Source: Nannocystis pusilla (lineage in GTDB: Bacteria > Myxococcota_A > Polyangia > Nannocystales > Nannocystaceae). From it: a stretch of 64,000 nt of DNA. Shown here in pieces: positions 28,079 through 41,164 of this stretch; position 1 is the first letter of the stretch, and every line of letters begins with the position of its first letter. The notes beneath the pieces are model-generated. The model saw only the letters and a list, made by a program, of their open reading frames with translations. It did no database searches and was not told the origin of the DNA. A program made the position numbers and the translations under genes. The stretch lies in contig NZ_JAIRAU010000028.1 in assembly GCF_020073745.1 (NCBI RefSeq), positions 186,001-250,000 of the forward strand. Reading direction: 5' to 3'.

Positions 28079-28438
28079 TCAAAGCCCGACGATCGAGCGG
28101 GCGCGGCGAGCGAACGGGAAATGGATGCCGACCAGCTCGAGCACCTCGACCAGCACCATCAACGGCCCCATGAGCCACGAGATCGGCCGCTTGAGCAGCG
28201 CCGGCTTGTTGCCCTCGATGCGGTGCCCCGCGATCTGGACCGCCCAGCCGATCGTCCACCCGATCACGAACATCTTCCAGCTCGTGGTGACCACGGCGCC
28301 GACGCCGGTGACCACCAGGATCGGCACGCCGAACATGTGCGTGAGCCGATTGAGCGGGTGGCGGTGCTCGTTCAGGTAGTACGCGAACTCGCGGGTCCAG
28401 AACTCGTCGATGCTGTCGATCCGATCCAGGGTGCTCAC
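28079..28438 (-). CDS. Mpo1-like (DUF962) membrane protein
   Basis: This 119-residue protein of the DUF962/Mpo1 family carries the conserved motif HRHPLNRLTHMFGVP near the N-terminus, then two to three hydrophobic segments with WKMFVIGWTIGWAVQIAGH and a final SWLMGPLMVLVEVLELVG. Yeast Mpo1 is an iron-dependent dioxygenase that shortens 2-hydroxy fatty acids; bacterial members keep the His residues but are largely untested. The start is GTG at 28438 with AGGA six bases upstream. The gene lies 31 bp after the S46 peptidase start, on the same strand. Confidence 0.88.
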   Translation of the reverse strand: MSTLDRIDSIDEFWTREFAYYLNEHRHPLNRLTHMFGVPILVVTGVGAVVTTSWKMFVIGWTIGWAVQIAGHRIEGNKPALLKRPISWLMGPLMVLVEVLELVGIHFPFARRARSIVGL

Positions 28439-29091
28439 GGGTCCTGTTGTATCGCATCCCCGGCGCCGCAGGCACACCCGCCTGCGCGGCGGCGCGCCTG
28501 CCGACCTGTCGCCGTCGACGGCGTGACGACCCCGGCGTCCTCCGGCTCGGCGGCGGGCCGGGGCGGCGCGGCGCCGGAGCTCGGCTGTCCCTCCGGACAG
28601 GTCGGAGATCTCGGCCGGCGCCTGCGGCCGACGATCGGCCGCGCCCCGATCCCGTGTCGCTCCAGCCGGCCGGTGCCGAGGTCGTGAGCGCCGACGCGGC
28701 GAGGACGGGCGGCGTCGGCGTGAGCTCCTCGCCGGGGCCGCGAGCGCCGACGCGGCGAGGACGGGCGCCGGCGTGAGCTCCTCGCCGGGGCCCGCTCGCG
28801 GCCGAAGCAGCCGCGGCGGGCCGCGTCGGCGCCTCGCCGGCTCGTGAAGAAAGAAGGAGTCGCGCCGGTCGGCGCGAGCGAGGAGCAGTCGCGGCGGACG
28901 TCGAGGTTGGCGGCGTGGCGTCGGCGGCGAAGCGGCTGCGACGACGCCGCCTTGCGCACGCGCACGGACAACTGCCCGGCGCCGGCACCGGTCGCCGAAC
29001 TCGACGAGGCGACCGCGGATCGCGACGACGCGGCCCGCATTTTTTCGTCGACGTCGCCGCCCGAAGGATCCATAGTTCGCCCGCGTTGGAC
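28439..29091. other. Non-coding GC-rich stretch with a 14-bp repeat pair and a tandem duplication
   Basis: This is a gap of about 650 bp between divergent genes. It holds a pair of 14-bp units at 28584-28611 (gctg, cagg) and a tandem duplication of about 54 bp: copy 1 is 28686-28739 and copy 2 is 28742-28792, differing by a 3-bp deletion. Open frames are numerous but compositionally biased, with no domain; none is called. Confidence 0.65.
28686..28792. repeat. Tandem duplication of about 54 bp
   Basis: Both copies start with gagcgccgacgcggcgagga and end with ctcctcgccggggcc. The second copy lacks 3 bp in the middle. Confidence 0.85.
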
Positions 29092-29769
29092 ATGGCAAAA
29101 GCCCCCTTCCCCGAGCCGCTCTCCGAGGCGACCCGTCGTTGGCTGCTTCACCTCGCCCGCCGGGCGCTGCGCGACTCCATGGCCGCGAAGGACCCCGACG
29201 CGCGGGACCTCCCGGTCGGCGTGGCGGAGCGGCCCGTCGATCCGCGGCTCGACGCGCCGGCGCGGGTGTTCGTGTCGTGGCACGACGTGCGCGAGCTGGT
29301 CGGCTGCATCGGTTCGCTCGAGCCGTGGCCCAACCTCGAGCAGGCCGTCGTGCGCTACGCGGTGCAGGCGGGGCTCCACGATCCGCGGACCTCGCCGGCG
29401 CGTCCGTCCCGGTGGACTCGGATGAACGGAGAGATCTCGGTCCTCGGCGAGCCGCTCCAGCTCGAGTGCGTCGGCCTCGAGGCGATCGCCGAGGCCGTCA
29501 TGCCCGGCCGCGACGGCGTGATCCTCGGCATCGGTTCGCGCCAGGCCGTGTTCCTCCCGGTGGTGTGGCGCCAGCTGCCGCGCCCGCACGACTTCCTGGC
29601 CGCGCTCATGCGCAAGGCCGGGCTGTCGCCGGTGCACGACGGCCCGAAGATCCGCGCGCGCACCTTCCTCAGCGAGACCTTCGGTGAGCCCGTGGTCACG
29701 CCGGCCCACCCGAGCACCGCGACCAGCCACGCCGGCAGCAACAACTTGCTCGTGCAGTACGTGCACTGA
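29092..29769 (+). CDS. AMMECR1-domain protein (AmmeMemoRadiSam protein A type)
   Basis: This 225-residue protein is spanned by one AMMECR1 domain. The hallmark is VGCIGSLEPWPNLEQAVVRYAVQAGLHDPR (family: LRGCIG), followed by EISVLGEPLQL and a late GIGSRQAVFLPVVW-type strand before the conserved AALMRKAGL helix. In many genomes this protein belongs to the AmmeMemoRadiSam set with a MEMO-like protein and a radical SAM enzyme, whose biochemical role is unknown; neither partner is in this window. ATG at 29092 gives the expected length. Confidence 0.9.
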   Translation: MAKAPFPEPLSEATRRWLLHLARRALRDSMAAKDPDARDLPVGVAERPVDPRLDAPARVFVSWHDVRELVGCIGSLEPWPNLEQAVVRYAVQAGLHDPRTSPARPSRWTRMNGEISVLGEPLQLECVGLEAIAEAVMPGRDGVILGIGSRQAVFLPVVWRQLPRPHDFLAALMRKAGLSPVHDGPKIRARTFLSETFGEPVVTPAHPSTATSHAGSNNLLVQYVH

Positions 29770-29791
29770 GCGGCTCGCCGCCTCGCTGTTC

Positions 29792-29830
29792 GGCCCCGCC
29801 GGCTCCTCGCCTGCGGGGCTGTTCGCTTTC
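29792..29830 (+). terminator. Possible intrinsic terminator after the AMMECR1 gene
   Basis: A 7-bp GC stem (29793-29799 with 29813-29819) with a 13-nt loop is followed by a moderately T-rich stretch. The large loop and short T-run make this weak. The rest of 29770-30253 contains no gene I can support. Confidence 0.35.
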
Positions 29831-30253
29831 TGAAGACAGAAAGATCCAGACGGCCGTGGACGTCGGGCCGACGTCCGCCGGTGTCGCGCTGGCCGTTCGC
29901 GTCGTGGTTCCCTCCGTCCCGCCGACGCTCGTGGCCGGCTCTCGCTCCGCGCGGCGGTTTTCCCCGGCGCGCGAGGCCGGCTCTGCGCGGCGCGTCTCGC
30001 CGTTCGCAGTCGTCACGCGCCGTTCTCGTCGCGAGCTGCGCGTGATCTTCTTTCTACTTCTCCGGCGCGTGGCATCGTTCGCGGCTGCGGCCGCTTCCGC
30101 GGCGTCCTGGAGCGGCTGGCGGGGCGATCGGCGGCGGGGCGCGCGGACGGAAACCTTGCGGGGTCCCGCGGGCCCGTGTCACAGTTGCCGCGCCAACGGG
30201 CCTTTTCGCGCATGTGCGCGGCGGGGCCCGCACCACCCTGCGAGCTTGACCTC

Positions 30254-30898
30254 ATGCGTACGATCCTCATCGGCCCGCCCGGCGCCGGCAAAGGCACCCA
30301 GGCCCAATTCATCGTCCGGACCCACGGGATCCCCCACATCTCCTCGGGGGACATGTTGCGGGAGGCGGTGCGCAACGGCACCGAGCTGGGCAAGAAGGCC
30401 GACGCGGCGATGAAGCTCGGCCACCTCGTCGCCGACGACGTCGTCATCGGCATGGTGATCGAGCGGATCAGCCGGCCGGACTGCAGCCGGGGCTTCTTGC
30501 TCGACGGCTTCCCGCGCACGCGGCCGCAGGCCGAGGCGCTGGACGTCGCGCTCGCCGCCGCCGGCGTCACGCTCGACGCCGTGGTGTTGTTCGAGGTGCC
30601 GGACTCGCTGATCGTCGAGCGGGTGACCGGGCGGCGCAGCGACCCGGAGACCGGCGCCATCTACCACCTCAAGTTCAACCCGCCGCCGCCCGAGGCCGCC
30701 GGGCGGCTGGTCCACCGCAGCGACGACTTCGAGTCCGCCGTGACGGCGCGGCTCGACAAGTACCACCGCGAGACCGCGCCGATCATCCCGTTCTACGAGG
30801 CCAAGGGCCTGCTCAAGCGGATCGACGGCGTCGGCGCGCCCGACGAGGTCACCGCCCGGTTGCTCGCGGTCCTCGGCGGGCCGCGCGCCGCGAGCTGA
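30254..30898 (+). CDS. adk: Adenylate kinase
   Basis: This 214-residue protein is a full-length long-form adenylate kinase (ATP + AMP = 2 ADP). It has the P-loop GPPGAGKGTQ (residues 7-16), the AMP-binding segment HISSGDMLREAV, the FLLDGFPRTRPQAEAL motif, the RRSDPETGAIYHLKFNPP LID entry and the LDKYHRETAPIIPFYEAKG end. The LID has no CxxC zinc site and instead carries the HRSDD type. The gene is followed 8 bp later by pssA on the same strand, so the two are probably one transcript linking adenylate balance and phospholipid synthesis only by position. Confidence 0.97.
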   Translation: MRTILIGPPGAGKGTQAQFIVRTHGIPHISSGDMLREAVRNGTELGKKADAAMKLGHLVADDVVIGMVIERISRPDCSRGFLLDGFPRTRPQAEALDVALAAAGVTLDAVVLFEVPDSLIVERVTGRRSDPETGAIYHLKFNPPPPEAAGRLVHRSDDFESAVTARLDKYHRETAPIIPFYEAKGLLKRIDGVGAPDEVTARLLAVLGGPRAAS

Positions 30899-30906
30899 GG
30901 CGAACA

Positions 30907-31740
30907 ATGTCGAAGGTCCCGTATCTCGCGCCGAACTTCATCACCGTGGGCGCCATGGCCTGCGGCCTCGGAGCGATGCTGCTGGCCCACCGCGGCGACT
31001 ACGTCGCCGCCGCGTGGCTGCTGCTGTTCTCGACCTTCCTCGACCGGGCCGACGGGTTCGTCGCCCGCCGGCTGCAGGCCACCAGCAGCTTCGGCGTGCA
31101 GATGGACTCGTTCGCCGACTTCTTCAACTTCGGCGTGGTCCCGCCGTTTTTGGTGCTCTCGGCGCTGAGCTCGACGCCCGGCCTGCCCTACGGGTCAGGT
31201 TCGGGTCTGGCGTGGGCGCTGCTCGCCGCCGGTCTGTGGCTGGCGGCCGCGGCCGTCCGGCTGGCGCGCTTCAACGTCTTGAGCGACGCCGAGATCAGCG
31301 ACAAGACCATCTTCCACGGCGTGCCCACCACCCTGGCCGCCGGCCTTTTGGTCGACTGGTTCCTCGTCTGCCTCAAGTACGGCGGGCCCGACAACCCGCT
31401 GGCCGCGCCCGACCGGTTCGCCGAGGGCCGGCTGTTCGGCGACCTGCAGCTCGGGCCCGAGGTGTGGTGCGCGTTCCCGTGGGCGATGATCGTCGGCGCG
31501 CTGCTGATGGTCTCGAACCTGCGCAACAAGAAGTTCGGCGCGCTGCGCTACCGCTGGGCCAACCTCGTCGTCGCCGCGCTGTCGCTGGTCGCGTTCGCGT
31601 TCCTCGTCATGCGCGTCTACCCGGAGTTCATGGTCCTGCTGCCGTCGACCTGGCTGGCCATCTGGCTGGTGTGGGGCCAGATCGGCCCCGGCTACCGCGG
31701 CCAGCCCAAGCCGCCGCTGTTCCCCGTCGGCGACGAGTGA
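30907..31740 (+). CDS. pssA: CDP-diacylglycerol-serine O-phosphatidyltransferase
   Basis: This 277-residue integral membrane enzyme of the CDP-alcohol phosphatidyltransferase family has the signature DG-x2-AR-x8-G-x3-D-x3-D, present as DRADGFVARRLQATSSFG followed by VQMDSFADF. It begins with the typical PYLAPNFITVGAMACGLGAM segment and has about six to seven hydrophobic spans. The reaction is CDP-diacylglycerol plus serine to phosphatidylserine, the precursor of phosphatidylethanolamine. The start is 8 bp after the adk stop. Family membership is certain; serine as acceptor is inferred from the N-terminal PNFIT pattern shared with PssA. A 14-bp repeat array follows within 20 bp of the stop. 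Confidence 0.92.
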   Translation: MSKVPYLAPNFITVGAMACGLGAMLLAHRGDYVAAAWLLLFSTFLDRADGFVARRLQATSSFGVQMDSFADFFNFGVVPPFLVLSALSSTPGLPYGSGSGLAWALLAAGLWLAAAAVRLARFNVLSDAEISDKTIFHGVPTTLAAGLLVDWFLVCLKYGGPDNPLAAPDRFAEGRLFGDLQLGPEVWCAFPWAMIVGALLMVSNLRNKKFGALRYRWANLVVAALSLVAFAFLVMRVYPEFMVLLPSTWLAIWLVWGQIGPGYRGQPKPPLFPVGDE

Positions 31741-31755
31741 GCCGCCCGGCGCGAG

Positions 31756-31858
31756 CATGTCCCTGCGGACAGCTCGCGTCGGTGACGAGGTCCGCGGCGG
31801 AGCATGTCTGGGAGGACATGTCTCGCGTCACAGGTCCCGTGGGACAGCTCGAACCGCC
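31756..31858. repeat. Two 14-bp phased repeat arrays (31756-31783 and 31803-31858)
   Basis: The first array has units at 31756 and 31770. The second has units at 31803, 31817, 31831 and 31845 (catg, catg, cagg, cagc). Both lie in the gap after pssA. Confidence 0.88.
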
Positions 31859-31985
31859 GCGCAGACCCGGCGACGAAGACGGACAGTCACCGCGCCGGCA
31901 AATTAAAAACGGCGAGCCGACTGCAGCCGGCTCGCTCGTCCGTCGCGGGCCGCCGCGCGCCGGCAGGGCGCGTGGCGGCGGGGCG

Positions 31986-32936
31986 TCACGCCGGGATGGC
32001 GCAGGCGCCGATGTTCTCCTGGCCGGGAGGGGCCATGCCCTCGGTGTACCAGGGCACGCACTCCTGGCCGCCGGCCATGCCGGGGCAGGTGTTGGGCTCG
32101 GTGACGTTGCAGTACGAGCTGCAGCAGCCGTCGGCGTTGTCGCAGTCGGGGACGGTCTCGGGCGCGGCGCAGTAGAGGCCGTAGTCGCACACGTTGACGT
32201 AGGCGCACGGGTCGCCGTAGGCGCCCATGTCGCCGCTGGCGTCGAAGTCGCAGATGAACTGGTCGACGAAGTCCCAGAAGCAGATCTGGCCGGCGGGGCA
32301 GCTCTGGACCAGCGGGTCGCAGGTCTCGAGGCAGAGGATCAGCACGCCGTCGTTCGACACGTCGCAGGTCTGGCCGCTGTCGCAGGTCGGCGCGTCGGGC
32401 GTGCCCTTGCACATGTCGATGCAGGAGCCGTTGTTGTTCTCGTCGAAGTACCAGCAGAGCAGGCCGACGTCGCAGGTGTCGATGCCGCTGACGGCGCTGC
32501 CCTCGACGGTGCAGGGGTCGCCTTCCTTGCCCGGGTTGGCGTTGACCGGCGAGCACTTGGTCGCGTTCCACGAGCTGCCGCCGTTGTCGGCCCACGGCAT
32601 GCACTTCTGGCCGGCCGGACAATCTTGCGTCCACACGTCGCACTCCTTCGTGCCGCCGCCGCCGTCGGGCGGGGTGATGAAGGAGCCGGTGCTGCTCTCG
32701 GTGCCGGCCGTCGCGGAGTCGTCGGTCGGGTTGGGGTTGGTGGTCGAGGTCGGGTTCGGGCCCGAGGTCGTCCCGTTGGTCGGGTCGCTCCCGGCCGACG
32801 TGTCGGAGTCCGTATCGTCGTTGGTCGGGTTGGTGCTCGGGTTGGTCGCGTTCGTCCCCGAGCCCTTTTCGTCGTCGCCACAGCCCACCAGCGCCAGCGC
32901 GGCCCCGATGATGGTGAATCGAACGTACTTAAGCAT
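31986..32936 (-). CDS. Cys-rich lipoprotein with Asn/Thr/Asp linker
   Basis: This is a 316-residue predicted lipoprotein. The signal peptide is MLKYVRFTIIGAALALVGCG with lipobox LVGC. An Asn/Thr/Pro/Asp-rich linker of about 70 residues precedes a domain with more than 20 Cys in paired patterns (DVWTQDCPAGQKCMPW, DPCTVEG, DVGLLCWYFD, QSCPAGQICFWD, CCSSYC). Repeats of the form CPxGQxC are common in secreted myxobacterial proteins of unknown function. The start at 32936 is supported by GGAG upstream. It stands alone; its role is probably surface display. Confidence 0.88.
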   Translation of the reverse strand: MLKYVRFTIIGAALALVGCGDDEKGSGTNATNPSTNPTNDDTDSDTSAGSDPTNGTTSGPNPTSTTNPNPTDDSATAGTESSTGSFITPPDGGGGTKECDVWTQDCPAGQKCMPWADNGGSSWNATKCSPVNANPGKEGDPCTVEGSAVSGIDTCDVGLLCWYFDENNNGSCIDMCKGTPDAPTCDSGQTCDVSNDGVLILCLETCDPLVQSCPAGQICFWDFVDQFICDFDASGDMGAYGDPCAYVNVCDYGLYCAAPETVPDCDNADGCCSSYCNVTEPNTCPGMAGGQECVPWYTEGMAPPGQENIGACAIPA

Positions 32937-33050
32937 GTTTTGTCTCCTTCGCCGGCGCATGCGGCGCTCGTCTCGGCATCATTGGCCAAAGCGGGCCCGG
33001 ACGCAAACACGATCGCAGCAAGCCGCTCGGTCCGATCGGAGTCCGATCCT

Positions 33051-34136
33051 CTAGCCGCGCTGGAGGTCGTAGATCATGTTCTTGGTGCCAGCTGCCGCGC
33101 AGGTCGCGTGGGCCACCGTTCTGAGCCCCGGCGTGGCCACGAACTTGCGGTCCTTGAACACCTTGAACGGGTAGCGGTCGCGCAGTGCGCGATATCGCGC
33201 CTGCTCCTGATCTCGCAGCCGATGGCTCAGGAGCGGCGAAATCGGGTCGTTGCTGCGCTCCTCGCGGATGTCGAGCGCCGCCGAGTCGGTCGCGAACGCG
33301 GCGAGCAGCTCGGGGCGCTCGTGCTCGGCCGCCCCGGCGCCCACCGACCAGGCGTGCCACTCGCGGCCGAGCGCGTCGTCGGTGGCCTCGGCGGTGCGGA
33401 CCACCTGGACGCCGCTGCCGGTCGGCAAGGCGAACAGCACCGGCCCGATCACGCCGCGCTGGACCCGCTCGACGCTCACGCCCTCGCTCCCGTGCAGGCG
33501 GACGAACAGCGCCTCGGCGTCGAGATCGGCGCAGCGGTACACCATGGCCCGGAACGCCTCGCTGGCGGCCGCCGTCTCGCCGTCCTTGTCGAGGTCGATG
33601 ACCTTGCGCCGCCACAGCGAGGCCACCTGCGTCAGCTCGATCTGCAGGCGCACGTACACCCCGCTGGCGTCGAGCTTGGTCAGCTCGATGCGGAACGCGG
33701 CCGTGCCGCTGGCGGGGTCGTGGCGGCGCAGCAGCACCCGCTGATGGTCGACCGGCGCCAGCTCGCGGTCCTGCAGCTTCTCGTAGTAGGCGTGCTTGGC
33801 GGCCAGGCGGGCGAACAGCTCGGCCTCGTCGGCGCGGGCCTCCAGGGCCGCGCGGTCGCCCAGGCGCGCGAGCGACTCGCGGGCCACGCTCTTGTCGGTC
33901 AAGGCGCGCGTCAGGCTGGCCAGGTTGGGCAGGCCGGCGCGCGAGTCGAGGTAGAGCTCACTGTGGAGGCCGAGGCGCAGCGACTCGGCCAGCGTCTCGA
34001 GGGTCTGCTGCAGCGGGCGGCGCTCGGGGAACGCGTTGGACAGGCGGGCCGCGTGCAGCGAGCGGCCCAACAGCTCGAGGTAGGTCGCCGCCTCGGGCAG
34101 CACCAGCGCCTGGGTGTGCAGCGCGACGACGGTCAT
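33051..34136 (-). CDS. Hypothetical protein, helical, paired with a coiled-coil gene
   Basis: This 361-residue soluble protein has no signal peptide or membrane span. The N-terminal half is helical and Ala/Leu/Arg-rich; the C-terminal half is more beta-like, with segments such as GTAAFRIELTKLDASGVYVRLQIEL. The last part ends PFKVFKDRKFVATPGL. I do not recognise a family. ATG at 34136 is preferred over GTG at 34142 because AGAGG sits five bases before it. It starts 25 bp after the stop of the upstream coiled-coil gene on the same strand, so the two are probably an operon and may form a complex. Confidence 0.8.
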   Translation of the reverse strand: MTVVALHTQALVLPEAATYLELLGRSLHAARLSNAFPERRPLQQTLETLAESLRLGLHSELYLDSRAGLPNLASLTRALTDKSVARESLARLGDRAALEARADEAELFARLAAKHAYYEKLQDRELAPVDHQRVLLRRHDPASGTAAFRIELTKLDASGVYVRLQIELTQVASLWRRKVIDLDKDGETAAASEAFRAMVYRCADLDAEALFVRLHGSEGVSVERVQRGVIGPVLFALPTGSGVQVVRTAEATDDALGREWHAWSVGAGAAEHERPELLAAFATDSAALDIREERSNDPISPLLSHRLRDQEQARYRALRDRYPFKVFKDRKFVATPGLRTVAHATCAAAGTKNMIYDLQRG

Positions 34137-34161
34137 CGTCACCTCTCGGAGTGAGGGCCGC

Positions 34162-35235
34162 TCAGGGGGCCGAGGGCGTGGCGGCGGCCGGGCCGCCGTC
34201 GCGGCGCTTGATCGCCTTGTCGACGGCCGCCTGGATCCGCGCCTCCTCGACCTCCTTCGACTTGCGGAGGTTGTCCTCGAGCACCGCCGTGGTCTTCTCG
34301 TCGAAGGTGTCGAGCTCCTTGACCAGGGTGTCGAGGTTGCTGCGGAAGAAGATCTGGGTGTCGCTGACGAACTGCGTGGTGACGTTCATCGACTCGGTCA
34401 TCACGTCGAGGCTGCGCTTCATCTCGAGCATGACGGCCGAAGCGTCGGCGGCGCGGCCGATCGCCTGGATCTGGGCCGAGGCCATGTCGAGCTTGATCGA
34501 CGACGCGGTGGTGTACTGCTGGATGTCCTGGGCGAGGTTGCGGATGGTGTCGGCCAGCTTGCGCGTGTTCTCCTTGAGGCGGGCGTAGCGCTCCTCGGCC
34601 GAGCCGTAGAGGAGGACGTTGCTCGAGTGCTCGGCGAGCTTGGCGCGGACCTTGTCGATGCTGGCCTGGATGTCGCGCTGCTCGACGCTGCCGGCCTCGG
34701 CGGCCTGCTCGTCGGCCTCGAGCTGCTCCTGCAGGGTCTTGAGCTCGAGCACGTAATTCAGGGCCTCGCGCTCGTTCTTGGCCATCTCGACGATGCGCAC
34801 GTTGATGCGGTCGATCTCCTTGTAGAGGTCCTGCTCGCTCTGCTTGAGCGTGTCGACGTACTCGGCGGCCTCCTTCACGCGGCGGGCCGAGATCTGGTAC
34901 TGCGCCTTCAGCAGCTCCTCGATCGAGCGCTGGCTCATGCCCATCGACCCGAGCCCGGGGATGTAGCTCAGGACCTCCTTGAAGCCGGCCCAGAACCCGC
35001 CCTTGGTGGCGGTGCCGTTGAGGTAATCGCTGAACTTGCGCAGCTTCTTGAGCTCGTCCGCCATCGCGGTCTGGATGGTCACGTTGCGCTCGCGCAGGAC
35101 CTTGAGCTCTTCGACCTTGTTGTCCTGGATCGTGCGCTCTTTCTGGATGTCCGTCTCGAGCGACTTGACGGAGATCCCCTCACCGGAGTACGCGACCTGT
35201 CGGCTCAGGACGTCGAGGTTTGCCTTCGAGCTCAT
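34162..35235 (-). CDS. Coiled-coil protein
   Basis: This 357-residue protein is dominated by heptad-like helices rich in Glu, Lys, Ala and Leu, interrupted by one Gly-rich segment with hydrophobic residues near 80-100 (TKGGFWAGFKEVLSYIPGLG). There is no signal peptide and no Cys motif. The later region (LDMASAQIQAIGRAADASA, LDVMTESMNVTTQFV) recalls TelA-type or flotillin-like coiled coils only loosely, so no family is assigned. It uses ATG at 35235 and is followed by the hypothetical gene on the same strand. The 311-bp gap upstream, to sucA, shows nothing beyond GC-rich sequence. Confidence 0.82.
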   Translation of the reverse strand: MSSKANLDVLSRQVAYSGEGISVKSLETDIQKERTIQDNKVEELKVLRERNVTIQTAMADELKKLRKFSDYLNGTATKGGFWAGFKEVLSYIPGLGSMGMSQRSIEELLKAQYQISARRVKEAAEYVDTLKQSEQDLYKEIDRINVRIVEMAKNEREALNYVLELKTLQEQLEADEQAAEAGSVEQRDIQASIDKVRAKLAEHSSNVLLYGSAEERYARLKENTRKLADTIRNLAQDIQQYTTASSIKLDMASAQIQAIGRAADASAVMLEMKRSLDVMTESMNVTTQFVSDTQIFFRSNLDTLVKELDTFDEKTTAVLEDNLRKSKEVEEARIQAAVDKAIKRRDGGPAAATPSAP

Positions 35236-35546
35236 CGTGGGCGAAGGTTGACACAAATCGGCCGTGAAGGGGGCGGCAACTCGCGCCGCGAGCCTCGCCT
35301 CCGGCCGCGCCCTCGCGCGCGCCGCGGGACCGACGCGCCGCCCCGCGAATGCCAGCGCAAGCGAGCGAGCCTCGCCACGTCGGCCGCCGCGAGGCGAGGC
35401 TCGCTCGCGGGCTCGCGGCGCGCCCGCCGGTGAGCCGCCGGGGCGGGACCGGTGCCCGCCGCGCGATCTCCGCAGCGAATCCGGTGAAGCCGCGGTGGCC
35501 CCCTGCGTTGTCACGAACGCGCAAACGAGTATGCTGCGGCCGGCCT

Positions 35547-38328
<2,782 letters not shown>

Positions 38329-38336
<8 letters not shown>

Positions 38337-39594
38337 CCCCATTAAAGTCCCGCCCCTCGGCGAGTCCATCACCGAGGCCGTCGTCTCGTCCTGGCGCGTC
38401 AAGGCCGGCGACCGCGTGACCGTCGACCAACCGCTCGTCGAGCTCGAGACCGACAAGATCACCGTCGAGGTCCCCTCGCCCGCCGCCGGCGTGGTCTCCG
38501 AGATCTCCGCCGCTCAGGGCGCCAAGGTCAACGTCGGCGACACCATCGGCGTCATCGCCGAGGCCGGCCCGGCACCTGCTCCTTCGGGCACGTCCCCGGA
38601 GCCAGGTGCTTCAGGACAGGGCGCTCCGGACAGGTCCCAACAGGCAGCTCCTGCCCCGGCGCCCGCGCCGGCTCCGGCCAGGGCCGGCGGTGAGCCGATG
38701 CCGGCCGCCCGCGCCGAGGCCGGGCGCACCGGCGTCGACCTCGACAGCGTCAGCGGCACCGGCCGCGGCGGCCGCGTGCTGAAGGAGGACGTCCAGCGGG
38801 CCGCCGCCGCGCAGACGGCCGAGAGCGCCAAGAAGCCCGCGCCGGTCGAGGCCAGGGCGCCCGCCACCCCGCCGCCCGCGCGCCCGGCCGCCGGCGGCCG
38901 CGAGGAGATCGTCGCCATGACCCCGCTGCGCCGGCGCGTCGCCGAGCGGCTGGTCCAGGCCCAGCAGACCGCGGCGATCCTCACCACCTTCAACGAGGTC
39001 GACATGTCGGCCGTGTACCGCCTGCGCAACGCCTACAAGCAGGGCTTCGTCGACAAGCACGGCGCCAAGCTCGGCTTCATGTCGTTCTTCGTCAAGGCGT
39101 GCGTCTCGGCGCTCAAGACGTTCCCGGCGGTCAACGCCGAGATCCGCGGCGACGACATCGTCTACAAGCGCTACTACGACGTCGGCGTGGCCGTCGGCGG
39201 CGGCAAGGGCCTGGTCGTCCCGGTCGTCCGCGGCGCCGACCAGCTCGGCTTCGCCGACATCGAGAAGGAGATCGCCCGCCTGGCCGTGCGCGCCCGCGAG
39301 AACAAGCTGACGCTCGAGGAGCTCAGCGGCGGCACCTTCACCATCTCGAACGGCGGCATCTACGGCTCGATGCTGTCGACCCCGATCCTGAACCCGCCGC
39401 AGACCGGCATCCTCGGCCTCCACAACGTCGTCGAGCGCCCGATCGCGGTAAACGGCCAGGTCGAGATCCGCCCGATCATGTACCTCGCGCTGTCCTACGA
39501 CCACCGCCTGGTCGACGGCCGCGAGGCGGTCCAGTTCCTCGTCCACGTCAAGGAGCGCGTCGAGGCGCCCGAGCGGCTGCTCCTCGACGTCTGA
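38329..39594 (+). CDS. sucB: Dihydrolipoyllysine succinyltransferase, E2 of the 2-oxoglutarate dehydrogenase complex
   Basis: This 421-residue E2 has a lipoyl domain (1-80) with lipoyl Lys43 in ELETDKITVE. A Pro/Ala-rich linker, a peripheral-subunit binding domain (GVDLDSVSGTGRGGRVLKEDV) and a second Pro/Ala linker follow, ahead of the catalytic acyltransferase domain with HRLVDGREA (catalytic His). The start ATG at 38329 overlaps the sucA stop, showing tight coupling. The first linker (about residues 83-110) is encoded by a six-unit 14-bp repeat array, 84 bp long (38575-38658), exactly in frame. The succinyl acceptor role is inferred from the sucA-sucB-lpd order. Confidence 0.96.
38575..38658. 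repeat. 14-bp phased repeat array, 6 units, encoding the E2 linker
   Basis: Units begin at 38575, 38589, 38603, 38617, 38631 and 38645 (cctg, cacg, cagg, cagg, cagg, cagc). The CATG core has drifted to CCTG/CAGG in every unit, but the 14-bp phase is exact. Six units equal 28 codons, all in a disordered linker. Confidence 0.8.
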
Positions 39595-39596
39595 TG

Positions 39597-39639
39597 GCTG
39601 ACCGTCCAGACATGTTCGTACAGACAGGTCCATAACACC

Positions 39640-39652
<13 letters not shown>
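39597..39652. repeat. 14-bp phased repeat array, 4 units, containing the lpd start codon
   Basis: Units begin at 39597 (gctg), 39611 (catg), 39625 (cagg) and 39639 (catg). The ATG start of lpd (39640) is the CATG core of the fourth unit, so the array occupies the whole sucB-lpd gap and the ribosome-binding region. Confidence 0.85.
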
Positions 39653-41040
<1,388 letters not shown>

Positions 41041-41164
41041 ACTCCCCGGGCGGACACGACCGTCGCCCGCCCCGCAGGCGGCCTTCAGGAGCTCCTGGAG
41101 GCCGTTCTGCGCGTCTTTGGCCGCTTTGATCTCGCGGCCGCGGGCCGTGATACGCTGTCTCGTC

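Noticed and set aside
28844..29425. Plus-strand frame upstream of and overlapping the AMMECR1 gene
   Set aside because: It runs out of frame through the AMMECR1 coding sequence and is Arg/Ser/Pro-rich; a shadow.
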